NCBI RefSeq assembly: GCF_000019725.1
Contig: NC_010505.1
Coordinates: forward strand, 1,488,001 to 1,552,000
Source of the DNA: Methylobacterium radiotolerans JCM 2831
Lineage (GTDB): Bacteria; Pseudomonadota; Alphaproteobacteria; Rhizobiales; Beijerinckiaceae
Length of the DNA stretch: 64,000 nt
Reading direction: 5' to 3'
Position 1 is the first letter of the stretch. Every line of letters starts with the position of its first letter. The translations under genes and the position numbers were made by a program. Shown in pieces: positions 9,850 to 18,455 of this stretch. The notes beneath the pieces are model-generated. The model saw only the letters and a program-made list of their open reading frames with translations. It searched no databases and had not been told where the DNA came from.

Positions 9850-11100
9850 ATGTCGGTCTTCCCCCGCGGGTGGAGGCGCCGGACGGGGACGGCTGCCTGC
9901 GCGCTCGCCCTGGCGCTCGGTGCCGCCGGCCCGGCCGCGGCCGGACACACGCCGAAGGGCCGCGCCGCGGCCGCCACCGCGGCCGGCGGACCGGACGTCC
10001 CGGCCCGGCTCACGGTCGGGCCGGGCGGCCGGGACCTGCGGCTCGCGGGCGATCTCACGGCGGGCGTCGCCGCGCGGGCCGCCGCCATCCTCGCCGCGCA
10101 CCCGCGGATCGCGCGCATCCATCTCACGAGCGACGGCGGCCTCGTGGAGGAGGGGGCGGCGATCGGGGCGCTCGTGGCGGCGCGGGGGCTCGCCACCTAC
10201 GTCCCCGACGCCTGCGCCTCGGCCTGCACGCTGATCTTCGTCCGCGGCCGGACGCGCTACCTCGCGACCGGCGCGCGGCTCGGCTTCCACGCGCCCTACG
10301 AGATCGGGGCGCGGGGCCGGATGCGCCCGGTGGATTCCGCGCCGGAGCGGGCGGCCTACCGAGCCGCCGGCCTGCCGGCGGCCTTCGTGACGCGGGCGCT
10401 GGCGGTGCCCCCGGCCGGGATCTGGATCCCGACGGACGGGGAGCTGCGCGCGGCCGGCATCGTCACCGAGGTCGTCGGAACGGACCGCTTCCCCGACTCG
10501 ACCCTGGACGCGGATCCGAGCGCGGCCGGGGCGCGGGCCGCGATCCTGCGGAGCCTGCCGATCCTGCGCCGGGCCGAGGCGGCGGGGCTCGCCCCGATCA
10601 CCCGGTGGTACCGGGACGGCTACGCCGCCGGCCGGCCCGAGGCGGAGGCCGCCGCGGGCCTGAGGCGGATGGCCGCCGGCTACCTGCAGCGGCGCTTCCG
10701 GGCGGCCGATGACGGCGTCGTCCGCGCCCTGGGCCAGCGGATCCTGGCGACGCTGGAGCGGGGGGACGCGGCGGCCTGCGGCCTCCTCGCGGCCGGCGAC
10801 CTCGTGGCGCTCGACGCGCGCCTGCGGGCCGAGCAGCCCGCGTCCCACGGGCTCGCCCCGCTCCTCGCCCGGGCACGGGCCGCGCGGCCGGACGGAGCGG
10901 TCTGGGCGGACCGGCCCGCCACGGGCCCGGGCGCCGCGCGGTCGACGGCCGAAGCGGCTTTCCCGTCGGGCGATTGCGCCGCCCGGATCGCCGCGACGCG
11001 GCACGCCCTCGACTTGCCGCCCCGCGCGTCGGCTGCCGCGCTGCGGGCGCTGTTCCTCGCGGAGCCGCAGCAGATCCTGGCGAGCCGCGCCGGACCATAG
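9850..11100 (+). CDS. Secreted ClpP/crotonase-fold protein (COG3904-like), possible serine peptidase
   Basis: 416 residues with a signal peptide (hydrophobic residues 13-32, cut near AAAGH). Residues about 60-200 resemble the ClpP/crotonase-like fold of predicted periplasmic COG3904 proteins: IHLTSDGGLVEEGAAIG (oxyanion-type SDGG loop at 94-97), DACASACTLIFVRG (candidate nucleophile S124), and RLGFHAPYE (candidate base H147). The second half (200-416) is helical, Ala/Arg-rich and unrecognised. Proteins of this type are often called hypothetical; peptidase activity is not demonstrated for the group as far as I know. The start has only a weak Shine-Dalgarno. No operon partner is obvious. Confidence 0.65.
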   Translation: MSVFPRGWRRRTGTAACALALALGAAGPAAAGHTPKGRAAAATAAGGPDVPARLTVGPGGRDLRLAGDLTAGVAARAAAILAAHPRIARIHLTSDGGLVEEGAAIGALVAARGLATYVPDACASACTLIFVRGRTRYLATGARLGFHAPYEIGARGRMRPVDSAPERAAYRAAGLPAAFVTRALAVPPAGIWIPTDGELRAAGIVTEVVGTDRFPDSTLDADPSAAGARAAILRSLPILRRAEAAGLAPITRWYRDGYAAGRPEAEAAAGLRRMAAGYLQRRFRAADDGVVRALGQRILATLERGDAAACGLLAAGDLVALDARLRAEQPASHGLAPLLARARAARPDGAVWADRPATGPGAARSTAEAAFPSGDCAARIAATRHALDLPPRASAAALRALFLAEPQQILASRAGP

Positions 11101-11199
11101 CGACGCCGCCGACCCTCGACACGCCGCGCCGGCGCCTATCTTCGCACCCGCGGCACGCCCCGGACGGGCGCCGGCCGCGGGGAGACGGGGGTTCGACGG

Positions 11200-11421
11200 A
11201 TGCCGGATTATCGCCTGCGCGGGGCGGTCCGCGGCGAGGATGGCGAGATCGGCGCGCCCCGCGTCGACGAGGTGCTCACGGCCGCGGACGCGAAGGAGGC
11301 GGTCCGCCTCGCCAACGGCCGCTCGCTGACGATCGAGGACGACGCGGTGAACGCCCTGTGGCTGGTCGACGCCCACGGCACCCTGCTCTGGTCCCTGCGC
11401 CGCGCCGACCGGGAGTCCTGA
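11200..11421 (+). CDS. Small hypothetical protein
   Basis: 73 residues. ATG 11200 is preceded by a GGGGG purine stretch. The sequence reads like a compact alpha/beta domain: MPDYRLRGAVRGEDGEIG, then EVLTAADAKEAVRLANG and an aromatic C-terminal strand NALWLVDAHGTLLWSLRR. No signal peptide. The DAKEAVRLANG helix followed by beta strands resembles small unknown domains common in Methylobacterium; I cannot name the family. It is convergent with livF, 15 bp apart. Confidence 0.6.
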   Translation: MPDYRLRGAVRGEDGEIGAPRVDEVLTAADAKEAVRLANGRSLTIEDDAVNALWLVDAHGTLLWSLRRADRES

Positions 11422-11436
11422 CGCAGGCCGGCGCCG

Positions 11437-12234
11437 TCAGGCGGGCGCGCGGCGGCGCGTCTCCGGCAGCGCCGCGTCGGGCTCATCGGCGCCGCCGAGA
11501 TACAGGGACCGGACGTCGTCCCGCCCTCGCAGGGACACGGCGGTGCCGGCGAGCGCGCTGCGGCCGTTCTCCAGCACGACGGCGTGGTGGGCGTGGCGCA
11601 GGGCGAGGCGGAGATTCTGCTCGGCCACCAGCAGGGTCAGACCCTCGGCGCGGTTCAGGCCGGCGAGCACCCGGTAGATCTCCTCCACCACGCGGGGGGC
11701 GAGTCCCATGGACGGCTCGTCGAGGACGAGCAGCCGCGGCCGCCCCATCAGCGCCCGACCGATCGCCGCCATCTGCTGCTCGCCGCCCGAGAGCAGGCCG
11801 GCGGCGACGCCCCGCTTCGCGGCGAGCCGCGGGAACAGGCCGTAGACCCGCTCCAGATCGGCGCGCAGGCCGCCGCGGCCCGAGCCGCGCCCGAGGCCGC
11901 CCGCGACGAGGTTCTCCTGGACGCTCAGGCCCCGGAAGCAGTGGCGCCCCTCCAGCACGCCCACGAGACCGGCGCGGACGAGGGCGTCGGTCCGGGTCCG
12001 CGTCGCGTCGCGCCCGTCATAGGCGAGGCGCCCGGCCGTGACCCGGCCGCGCAGGGCCGGCAGCAGGTTCGACACCGCCCGCAGAAGGGTCGTCTTGCCG
12101 GCGCCGTTGGCGCCGACCAGGGCGACGATCTCCCCCGCCCGGACCGCGAGGTCGACGCCGTGCAGGGCGTGCACCGCCCCGCCGTAGACGACCTCCAGGG
12201 CCTCGACCTCCAGGAGGGTCGGCGCGGCGCTCAT
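11437..12234 (-). CDS. livF: Branched-chain-type ABC transporter ATP-binding protein (LivF type)
   Basis: 265 residues. Walker A GANGAGKTTLL at about 41-51, signature LLSGGEQQMAAIGRALMGRP, Walker B RLLVLDEPSMGLAP, and the family-typical EQNLRLALRHAHHAVVLENG near the end. One of two ATPases of the transporter coded at 11437-16537; last gene of the operon, 18 bp after the binding-protein gene. The substrate is set by the binding protein and is unknown. Confidence 0.9.
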   Translation of the reverse strand: MSAAPTLLEVEALEVVYGGAVHALHGVDLAVRAGEIVALVGANGAGKTTLLRAVSNLLPALRGRVTAGRLAYDGRDATRTRTDALVRAGLVGVLEGRHCFRGLSVQENLVAGGLGRGSGRGGLRADLERVYGLFPRLAAKRGVAAGLLSGGEQQMAAIGRALMGRPRLLVLDEPSMGLAPRVVEEIYRVLAGLNRAEGLTLLVAEQNLRLALRHAHHAVVLENGRSALAGTAVSLRGRDDVRSLYLGGADEPDAALPETRRRAPA

Positions 12235-12264
12235 CGGGCGCTCACCGGGCGCTCACCGGGCCGC
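12232..12264. repeat. 11-bp triple tandem repeat at the binding-protein/livF junction
   Basis: Three near-perfect copies of ca(t/c)cgggcgct (12232-12242, 12243-12253, 12254-12264) span the stop codon of the binding-protein gene and the start of livF. Because the unit is not a multiple of three and sits at the gene edge, slippage would change the end of the binding protein and the livF spacing. Confidence 0.7.
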
Positions 12265-13620
12265 CGCGGCGGCGTGCTTGCCGCCCGCGTCCGCGGCCTC
12301 CTCCGCCGCGCAGTCGCGCGGGGTGATGCCGTGCTCCTTGGCGTAGGCGGTCGCGGACGCCTCGATGATCGGGCGCAGGCTCGCCCAGTCGGGGGCGATC
12401 CAGTCGGACACCACGGTCCACTTCGCCCCGTCCCATTGCTGGAAGGTGACGCGGCCCTCGCCCTCGTGGTTGGCGCAGGTGACGTTGATCGAGTGGAACA
12501 GGCCCTTGGCGCCGAGCGCCGCCACCCGGGCCTCGTCGAGGCGCAGGTGCTCGAAGCCCCAGCGCACCTCGTCGCCGGTGAGCGTGCGCTGGCCGAACTT
12601 GCCTTGCGCGATCCGCACCGCCTCGACGTTGAGGATGCCGTTCAGCACCCCGAGATTGTGGTAGACGCTGCCGATGCGTCTCCGGTCGGCGAGGTTGCCG
12701 TTGCCGGCCCCGTAGACCTTGCCGACGACCTCCTGGATCACCGGGTAGGCCGTGCCCGAGGCCTGGGTCGTGATGGCGACGTAGCCCTTGGCGGCGTCGC
12801 CCGCCGGGATGACGTCCTCCTCCGAGTTCGACCAGACATTGCCGACGATCCGGTCGGCCGGGAAGCCGGTCTTCTGGGCGGTCTTGAGGGCCACCGGATT
12901 CATCACGCCCCAGCCGCGCAGCACCACGAAGTCGGGCCGCAGGCGCCGGATCGTGAGCCACTGCGACTGCTGCTCGTTGCCGGGATGGGGCACCTCGATC
13001 TGCGCGACGGTGAAGCCGTAGCGCGCGGCGAGCTGCGCGTAGATCGGGATCGTCTCCTTGCCGTAGGGCGAGCCGTGATAGAGCACCGCGACGGTCTTGC
13101 CCCTCAGCTTGTCGAGGCCGCCCGCGCGGGTGCCGAGATACTGGATGATGCCGCTCGTCTCGCTGTAGGGGTTGAGCAGCAGCGGGAACACGTAGGGGAA
13201 GACGCGCCCGTCGGTGGAATCGGTGCGGCCGTGGTTGATCGTGATCAGCGGCACCTTGTCGGCGGTGATGCGGTCGATCATCGCGTAGGCGATGCCCACC
13301 GAGAGCGGGTTCCAGGCAGCGATGCCGGGCCGGGACTTGAGCCGCTCGTAGACCTCGACGCCGCGCTCGACCTCGTACTGGGTCTCGCCCTCGCTCCAAG
13401 TGAGCTTGACGCCGTTCACCCCGCCGTCCCGGGCGTTGATCAGGTTGAGATAGTCGATGAAGCCGCCGAAGAAGCCGGTCCCGCCGGCCGCGTAGGGGCC
13501 GACCCGGTAGCTCTGGAGCGGGAAATACTGCTCGTCGGCCCGTCCGGCCCGGGGGGCCGCGCCGGCGAGCACGACGGTGCCGGCGAGGAGCGCGGCGCGG
13601 AGACGGGTCGTCAGGGGCAT
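12253..13620 (-). CDS. Branched-chain-type ABC transporter periplasmic substrate-binding protein
   Basis: 455 residues with a signal peptide (MPLTTRLRAALLAGTVVLAG, cleaved near PRAGRADEQ). Type I periplasmic-binding fold (Peripla_BP_6 family): YAAGGTGFFGGFIDYLNLIN, NGVKLTWSEGETQYEVERGVE, GKTVAVLYHGSPYGKETIP and VALKTAQKTGFPADRIVG. Its closeness to HAAT-type receptors suggests amino acid, aliphatic acid or aromatic acid ligands, but no ligand can be assigned. Position 4 of 5 in the operon, as in similar alphaproteobacterial clusters. An Ala/Lys-rich tail (AADAGGKHAAAAAR) ends the protein. Confidence 0.88.
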   Translation of the reverse strand: MPLTTRLRAALLAGTVVLAGAAPRAGRADEQYFPLQSYRVGPYAAGGTGFFGGFIDYLNLINARDGGVNGVKLTWSEGETQYEVERGVEVYERLKSRPGIAAWNPLSVGIAYAMIDRITADKVPLITINHGRTDSTDGRVFPYVFPLLLNPYSETSGIIQYLGTRAGGLDKLRGKTVAVLYHGSPYGKETIPIYAQLAARYGFTVAQIEVPHPGNEQQSQWLTIRRLRPDFVVLRGWGVMNPVALKTAQKTGFPADRIVGNVWSNSEEDVIPAGDAAKGYVAITTQASGTAYPVIQEVVGKVYGAGNGNLADRRRIGSVYHNLGVLNGILNVEAVRIAQGKFGQRTLTGDEVRWGFEHLRLDEARVAALGAKGLFHSINVTCANHEGEGRVTFQQWDGAKWTVVSDWIAPDWASLRPIIEASATAYAKEHGITPRDCAAEEAADAGGKHAAAAAR

Positions 13621-13654
13621 GGTCGTCCTGGGGTTGGTCAGACGGGAAGGGGGA

Positions 13655-14689
13655 TCAGGCGGCGCGGCGGCCGAGGCGGCGGCCCGCCCGGTCGAGGAGG
13701 GCGGCGAGGCCGGCGGGCTCGCGGATCAGCACGGCGACGATCAGGGCGCCGAGCACGATGCGCTGGACCATCTCCAGGGTGCCGGAATCGAACCCGTCGC
13801 CCAGGAGCGCCGCGCCGAGGCGCGCGAGGAGCAGGGGCAGCACCACGATGAAGCCCGCGCCCAGGAAGGCGCCGCGCAGGGTGCCCAGGCCGCCGATGAT
13901 GACGATGAAGAGGATCTGGAAGGAGCGGTCGAGGTTGAACCCCGCCGGCTCGACGGTGCGCAGATACGCGAAGGCCCACAGCGCCCCGGCGATCCCGATC
14001 ACGAAGGACGAGACCGCGAAGGCCAGGAGCTTGGTCCGGGCGACCTTCACGCCGACGAGGCGGGCGGCGGTCTCGTTGTCGCGGATCGCCACGAGGTCGC
14101 GGCCCGTGGGGGAGGCCGCGAGGCGCCACGCCAGGACGGTCAGCAGCGTGACCACGCTCAGCGAGAACAGGTAGCGCCCGCGCGGATCGTCGAAGGACAG
14201 GCCGGCCACCACCAGCCGGGGGGCGGTGATGACGCCGGAGGGGCTGTCGTCGGAGATCCAGCCGATCCGGTTCAGCGCCCAGGCGACGAAGAACTGCGCG
14301 GCGAGCGTCGAGACCGCGAGGTAGAAGCCGCGCAGCCGCAGGGCCGGCAGCCCCGCCACCAGCCCGGCGAGCGCCGCCACGAGGCCGGCGAGCAGGAGCG
14401 ACACCGGCAGAGGCAGGCCGGGCAGGCGCAGCGACAGGTTGAAGGCCGCGTAGGCTCCGACCGCCATGAAGGCGGCCGAGCCCAGGGAGAGCAGCCCGGC
14501 ATAGCCGGTGAGCAGGTTGAGCCCGAGGCCGGCCAGCGCCAGGGCCAGGAACGGCGTCAGCAGCGCCTCGAACACGTAGCTCGTGCCGGTGAGCGGCACG
14601 ATCCCGTAGGCCAGGACCAGCAGGGCACCGAGACCGAGGGTGCGGGCGGACAGGCGGGCGCGCGGTGCGGCGAGGGGGAGGGCGTCCAT
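13655..14689 (-). CDS. livM: Branched-chain-type ABC transporter permease (LivM type)
   Basis: 344 residues, about 8-9 membrane helices. Family signatures: NLLTGYAGLLSLGSAAFMAVGAY near the N-terminus, the VAIRDNETAARLVGVKVARTKL coupling-helix region, and IIGGLGTLRGAFLGAGFIVVLP. It forms the channel with LivH. The gap to livH is 7 bp. Confidence 0.9.
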   Translation of the reverse strand: MDALPLAAPRARLSARTLGLGALLVLAYGIVPLTGTSYVFEALLTPFLALALAGLGLNLLTGYAGLLSLGSAAFMAVGAYAAFNLSLRLPGLPLPVSLLLAGLVAALAGLVAGLPALRLRGFYLAVSTLAAQFFVAWALNRIGWISDDSPSGVITAPRLVVAGLSFDDPRGRYLFSLSVVTLLTVLAWRLAASPTGRDLVAIRDNETAARLVGVKVARTKLLAFAVSSFVIGIAGALWAFAYLRTVEPAGFNLDRSFQILFIVIIGGLGTLRGAFLGAGFIVVLPLLLARLGAALLGDGFDSGTLEMVQRIVLGALIVAVLIREPAGLAALLDRAGRRLGRRAA

Positions 14690-14696
14690 GGTGTCC

Positions 14697-15590
14697 TCAG
14701 ACCCGCTCGACGGCGCGCAGGCCGAACAGGCCCGACGGCCGGACCAGCAGGAAGCCCAGGGCCGCCACGTAGGCGATCCAGCCCTCGATCCCGCCGCCGA
14801 TGACCGGCCCGAGATAGACTTCGGACAGCTTCTCCGCCGCGCCGACGATCAGCCCGGCCACGATCGCCCCGGCGATGGAGTCGAAGCCGCCGAGCACGAG
14901 CACCGGCAGGGCCTTCAGCACCACCAGCGACAGGGAGAACTGCACGCCGAGCCGCGCGCCCCAGAGCAGCCCCGCCACCAGGGCGACGATCCCGGCGGCG
15001 ATCCAGACCGCCGACCAGATCCGGGGCAGGCGCAGGCCGGTGTTGAGGGCGGCGAGCGGATCGTCCGCCACCGCCCGGAAGGCGAGGCCGGTACGGGTGT
15101 AGCGGAAGAAGGCGGAGAGGAGCGCCACCATCAGGCCCGCGACCGCGGCGGCGAACAGGTCGAACCGGCTGACCAGCACGCCGCCGAGGTCGATCGGCGT
15201 GTCGTCGATGCCGAGGTCCAGCCCGTGGACCTGGGTGCCCCAGGCGAGCTGGGCCGCGCCCTCGATCACGTAGGCGACGCCCAGCGTCGCCATGAACAAG
15301 GTGATCGGCGGCTGGTTGACCAGCGGCCGCAGCACCGCCCGCTCCACCGCGAGGCCGACCACCACCATCGCGGCGAGCGTCGCCGCCAGGGCCGCCGGGA
15401 AGGGCAGCCCGCGCTCGGTCAGGCTCACGAAGGTGAGGGCGGCGAGCAGCACCATCGCGCCCTGCGCGAAGTTGAGCACGCCCGAGGTCTTGTAGATCAG
15501 CACGAAGCCGATCGCCACGAGGGCGTACATGACGCCCGAGAGGAGGCCGCCGACCACGACCTCGATCAGGAAGGCGAGGTCCGGGCTCAT
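14697..15590 (-). CDS. livH: Branched-chain-type ABC transporter permease (LivH type)
   Basis: 297 residues with about 8 membrane helices. Family motifs: FVLIYKTSGVLNFAQGAMVLLAA, TLGVAYVIEGAAQL, AFRAVADDPLAALNTGL (the cytoplasmic loop that docks on the ATPase) and VLGGFDSIAGAIVAGLIVG. ATG 15590 overlaps the livG stop in an ATGA arrangement. The frame is open further upstream but over livG coding sequence, so this start is the right one. Confidence 0.9.
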   Translation of the reverse strand: MSPDLAFLIEVVVGGLLSGVMYALVAIGFVLIYKTSGVLNFAQGAMVLLAALTFVSLTERGLPFPAALAATLAAMVVVGLAVERAVLRPLVNQPPITLFMATLGVAYVIEGAAQLAWGTQVHGLDLGIDDTPIDLGGVLVSRFDLFAAAVAGLMVALLSAFFRYTRTGLAFRAVADDPLAALNTGLRLPRIWSAVWIAAGIVALVAGLLWGARLGVQFSLSLVVLKALPVLVLGGFDSIAGAIVAGLIVGAAEKLSEVYLGPVIGGGIEGWIAYVAALGFLLVRPSGLFGLRAVERV

Positions 15591-16537
15591 GCGGCGGCCG
15601 CGTCCGCGTCGATATCCGCGTCCGCATCTCCATCCGCATCCCCGTCCGCGAGCCCCAGATAGGCCGCGATGACAGCCGGGTCCGCCCGAACCTCCGCCGG
15701 CGTGCCGGTGGCGATCCGGCGGCCGTGGTCGAGCACGGTCACCCGGTCGGAGAGGCGCATGACGACGCCGATATCGTGCTCGATCAGCACGATCGCGGCC
15801 CCGGACCGCTCCCGCGCCGCACGGATGGAGCCGGTCATCTCGGCCTTCTCGGTCGCCGTCATGCCGGCCATCGGCTCGTCGAGGAGCAGGAGTCGCGGCT
15901 CGGCCACCAGGGCTCGGCCGAGCTCGACCCGCTTCTGGAGCCCGTAGGGGAGGCTGCCGGCCGGGCGGTCGGCCACTGCCCCGAGGCCCAGGCGCCCGAT
16001 CACCGCCTCGGCGGCGGCGCGGTGCGCGCGCGCCTCCCGCCGGGCGGAGGGCAGACCCAGGATCTGGGCCCCGAGCCCGGCGCGCCGCGCGGCCGAGAGC
16101 CCCGCGAGGACGTTGTCGCGCACGCTCAGGCCCGCGAACAGGGCGAGGTTCTGGAAGGTCCGGGCGACGCCCAGCGCGGCGAGCCGTCCGGCCGGCACTC
16201 GGGCGAAGGTCTCCGCGCCGAGCCGCACCCGCCCGGCCCGCGGCGCGTAGAGGCCGGTGATCGCGTTGATGAGCGAGGATTTCCCGGCGCCGTTCGGCCC
16301 GATCACGGCGTGGATCTCGCCGGCCCCGACAGCGAGGTCGATCTCCGCGAAGGCCACCGTGCCGCCGAAGGCGAGGGACAGTCCCTCGACCGACAGGATC
16401 GCGTCCGCCCCATCCCGGTGCGGGCTGCCGCCGGGCCCTGCCGCCGGGCGAGCGGCGGGGCGGGGGATGGGGGTCCGCCCGTCCAGAACGGGGCGGACGA
16501 GGCGCAGCGCAGGCTGCATGGGCAAGGATCCGTCCAC
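15587..16537 (-). CDS. livG: Branched-chain-type ABC transporter ATP-binding protein (LivG type)
   Basis: 316 residues, first gene of the transporter operon. The ATPase domain starts near residue 47 (AILSVEGLSLAFGGTVAFAE) with Walker A GPNGAGKSSLIN, signature-region SLPYGLQKRVELGRALVAEP, Walker B RLLLLDEPMAGMT, and a LivG-type VLIEHDIGVVMRLSDRV. Two oddities: a 45-residue Pro/Arg-rich N-terminal extension (alternative start at MQPALRL, six codons in) and an acidic Asp-Ala tail (DGDADGDADADIDADAAAA) coded by repetitive DNA. Either could be a lineage-specific addition. Confidence 0.9.
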   Translation of the reverse strand: MDGSLPMQPALRLVRPVLDGRTPIPRPAARPAAGPGGSPHRDGADAILSVEGLSLAFGGTVAFAEIDLAVGAGEIHAVIGPNGAGKSSLINAITGLYAPRAGRVRLGAETFARVPAGRLAALGVARTFQNLALFAGLSVRDNVLAGLSAARRAGLGAQILGLPSARREARAHRAAAEAVIGRLGLGAVADRPAGSLPYGLQKRVELGRALVAEPRLLLLDEPMAGMTATEKAEMTGSIRAARERSGAAIVLIEHDIGVVMRLSDRVTVLDHGRRIATGTPAEVRADPAVIAAYLGLADGDADGDADADIDADAAAA

Positions 16538-16943
16538 GATAGGTCGTCCGCTGCGGCGCGAACCGGCGGCACCCGTTGAGAGAAGGCGAGAGACAGGACG
16601 ACGACACGTCCCCGGCGAACATTCCGATGTTCCCGCCGGTCAAATCCTGCTGTGCGGCGCACGCGAAGTCAAAGGCACAGTCTTTTCAATTTCGATACGG
16701 CGCGCGAACATTCTCCTTCCGGGACGCGCCGGCGCGGGATCACTTCCCTAGTCGTGCCGAGGGTCCGCGCACCCCACCCAGATCTTGCCGCCCCGGGACG
16801 GTGACGGGCCCGGATCCGGGCGGATCGGCCCGGCGCGGCGGGCGGAAAGACACCTTACGGTAGCATAAACTAATCTGCATAAGTATTCATGGCTTGAAAC
16901 AAAATGTAGGTTCGCGCCCCCACGCCGTCGTGGAGTCGCCGCC
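16538..16943. other. 406-bp divergent spacer between livG and a Crp/Fnr regulator
   Basis: No gene is seen. It holds the inverted repeat at 16617-16632 nearer livG, and an AT-rich stretch at 16860-16915 (including ataagtattcatgg) nearer the regulator start that is the probable promoter of that gene. Confidence 0.55.
16617..16632. promoter_or_regulatory. Inverted repeat, candidate operator upstream of livG
   Basis: GAACAT (16617-16622), 4-bp spacer, ATGTTC (16627-16632): perfect 6-bp arms, with GGCG/CCGCC flanks adding partial symmetry. It is 80 bp upstream of the livG start. A homodimeric regulator is the simplest reading; which one is unknown. Confidence 0.4.
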
Positions 16944-17675
16944 ATGCCAAACCCGCTCGCGCACAAGCTAAATTGCTATGTCCGGCTCTCCGAAGACGAC
17001 CGGATGTGCTTGGCCGACGCCATGAGCCCGAGCCGCATGGTCGCCGCCCGCACCGACATCATCCACGTGGGCGACGATCCGCGCGCGATCAACGTGATCC
17101 TCGAGGGCTGGGCCTGCCGGTACCGGCAGTTCGCCAACGGGCGCCGCCAGATCGTCTCGCTCCTGCTCCCGGGCGACCCGTGCGACCCACACGTCTTCCT
17201 CCTCGACGAGATGGATCACGCGATCGGCGCGATCACGCCCGTGCTCCTCGGCCAGATCTCCGGCCCCGCGATGCGGGATCTGACCGCCCGCAGCCCGCGG
17301 CTCGACATGGCCTTCCACCGCGAGGCCCTGGCCAATGCGGCGATCCAGCGCGAGTGGACGGTCAGCCTCGGCAGCCGAACCGGGATCGAGCGCCTCGCCC
17401 ACCTGTTCTGCGAGTTGCACGCGCGCCTCGCGGCCGTCGGCCTGACGGACGGGAATACCTGCGCGATGCCGATGACGCAGAACGATCTCGGCGACGCGAT
17501 GGGGCAGACCAGCGTGCACATCAACCGCACGCTCCAGGAACTGCGCGGCATGGGGCTGATCACCCTGCGCAGCCGGCGCCTGACGATCCACGATCCGGCC
17601 GCGCTCGCGCGGCTCGCGCATTTCGACACCGCGTATCTCCATCTCATCGAGGCCGACCACGCTGCCGCGCGCTGA
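16944..17675 (+). CDS. Crp/Fnr-family transcriptional regulator
   Basis: 243 residues. An N-terminal cyclic-nucleotide-type beta-roll (residues about 15-130: ARTDIIHVGDDPRAINVILEGWACRYRQF, then RRQIVSLLLPGDPCDPHVF) is followed by a long dimer helix and a winged HTH at about 170-225 (MTQNDLGDAMGQTSVHINRTLQELRGMGLITLRS). The variant GWACRY / LLPGD pattern is that of a large alphaproteobacterial Crp/Fnr group. The FNR-type N-terminal iron-sulfur cysteine cluster is absent. It is encoded just before a histidine kinase and opposite a second Crp/Fnr gene of similar type. Confidence 0.88.
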   Translation: MPNPLAHKLNCYVRLSEDDRMCLADAMSPSRMVAARTDIIHVGDDPRAINVILEGWACRYRQFANGRRQIVSLLLPGDPCDPHVFLLDEMDHAIGAITPVLLGQISGPAMRDLTARSPRLDMAFHREALANAAIQREWTVSLGSRTGIERLAHLFCELHARLAAVGLTDGNTCAMPMTQNDLGDAMGQTSVHINRTLQELRGMGLITLRSRRLTIHDPAALARLAHFDTAYLHLIEADHAAAR

Positions 17676-17732
17676 ACCCTGCCGGTCCCGAGGCGATTGA
17701 GCCAGGTTGAACGACATCCGGAGTGGCCCGGC

Positions 17733-18452
17733 ATGACAGACCCTCGCGATCCGGCGGAGCGTCTCGCACTCCTGGAGGCCGACAACGCGCGCCTGCGCCG
17801 GCTGCTCGACGGGGCGGGGCTCCCGGACAGCCTGCGTCACGGGATGCGCAACACGATGGCGATGTTGCGCACCGTCATGCACCGGTCCGCCGACAGTGCC
17901 GCCGATGTCGAGAGCTACGTGGCGCATCTCGACGGCCGGTTCGGGGCGATCATGCGGGTGCAGGCCGCCACGGACGCGTTCGGCGACGCCGACCTGCACA
18001 CGCTGATCTCGGACGAGCTGATGTTCCACCTCGCCCGCGAGGGCGAGCAGGCCAGCCTCGCCGGCCCGCGGGTGCGCCTCCGCCCCAAGGCCGCCCAGGT
18101 CGTCGCGCTGGCCCTGCACGAACTGACCAGCAACGCGGTGGAGCACGGGTCCCTGGCGCTCCCCCAGGGCCGGATCCGCGCCGCGTGGCGGGTGGCGGAC
18201 ACGGAGGCCGGACCGCCCGTCCTCAGCCTCGACTGGGCCGAGACCGGCGGCCGCGGGGTCGTGCCCTCCGGCCGGCGCGGCTTCGGCACGGACGTGCTGA
18301 CGGAGATGCTGGCCTACGATCTCGGCGCGGCGGTCGACCTGCGCTACGAGCCGGACGGGCTGCGCTGCACGATCCGCGTGCCGCTCACGGCCCAGGTCGG
18401 GCGCCGCGTGGCCGAGGATCCCGAGACGGGCTGCGAGAGCGACGGCCGGTGA
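17733..18452 (+). CDS. HWE/HisKA_2-type sensor histidine kinase without sensor domain
   Basis: 239 residues from ATG 17733 (GGAG 10-14 bases upstream); an in-frame TTG at 17697 is less likely. A coiled start (RLALLEADNARLRRLLDGAG) leads to the phospho-acceptor region DSLRHGMRNTMAMLRTVMHRSA, where the His is followed by Arg-Asn as in HWE-like kinases. The ATPase part has ALALHELTSNAVEHGSLALPQG (N box) and GRGVVPSGRRGFGTDVLTEML (G box). No PAS or membrane segment is present, so it must take its signal from a partner. Kinases of this group commonly feed the PhyR/EcfG general stress response in Alphaproteobacteria; that link is only inference here. Confidence 0.78.
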   Translation: MTDPRDPAERLALLEADNARLRRLLDGAGLPDSLRHGMRNTMAMLRTVMHRSADSAADVESYVAHLDGRFGAIMRVQAATDAFGDADLHTLISDELMFHLAREGEQASLAGPRVRLRPKAAQVVALALHELTSNAVEHGSLALPQGRIRAAWRVADTEAGPPVLSLDWAETGGRGVVPSGRRGFGTDVLTEMLAYDLGAAVDLRYEPDGLRCTIRVPLTAQVGRRVAEDPETGCESDGR

Positions 18453-18455
18453 GGC

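Noticed and set aside
16944..17675. Oxygen-sensing FNR with iron-sulfur cluster
   Set aside because: The N-terminal cysteine cluster is missing; the cysteines present are scattered.
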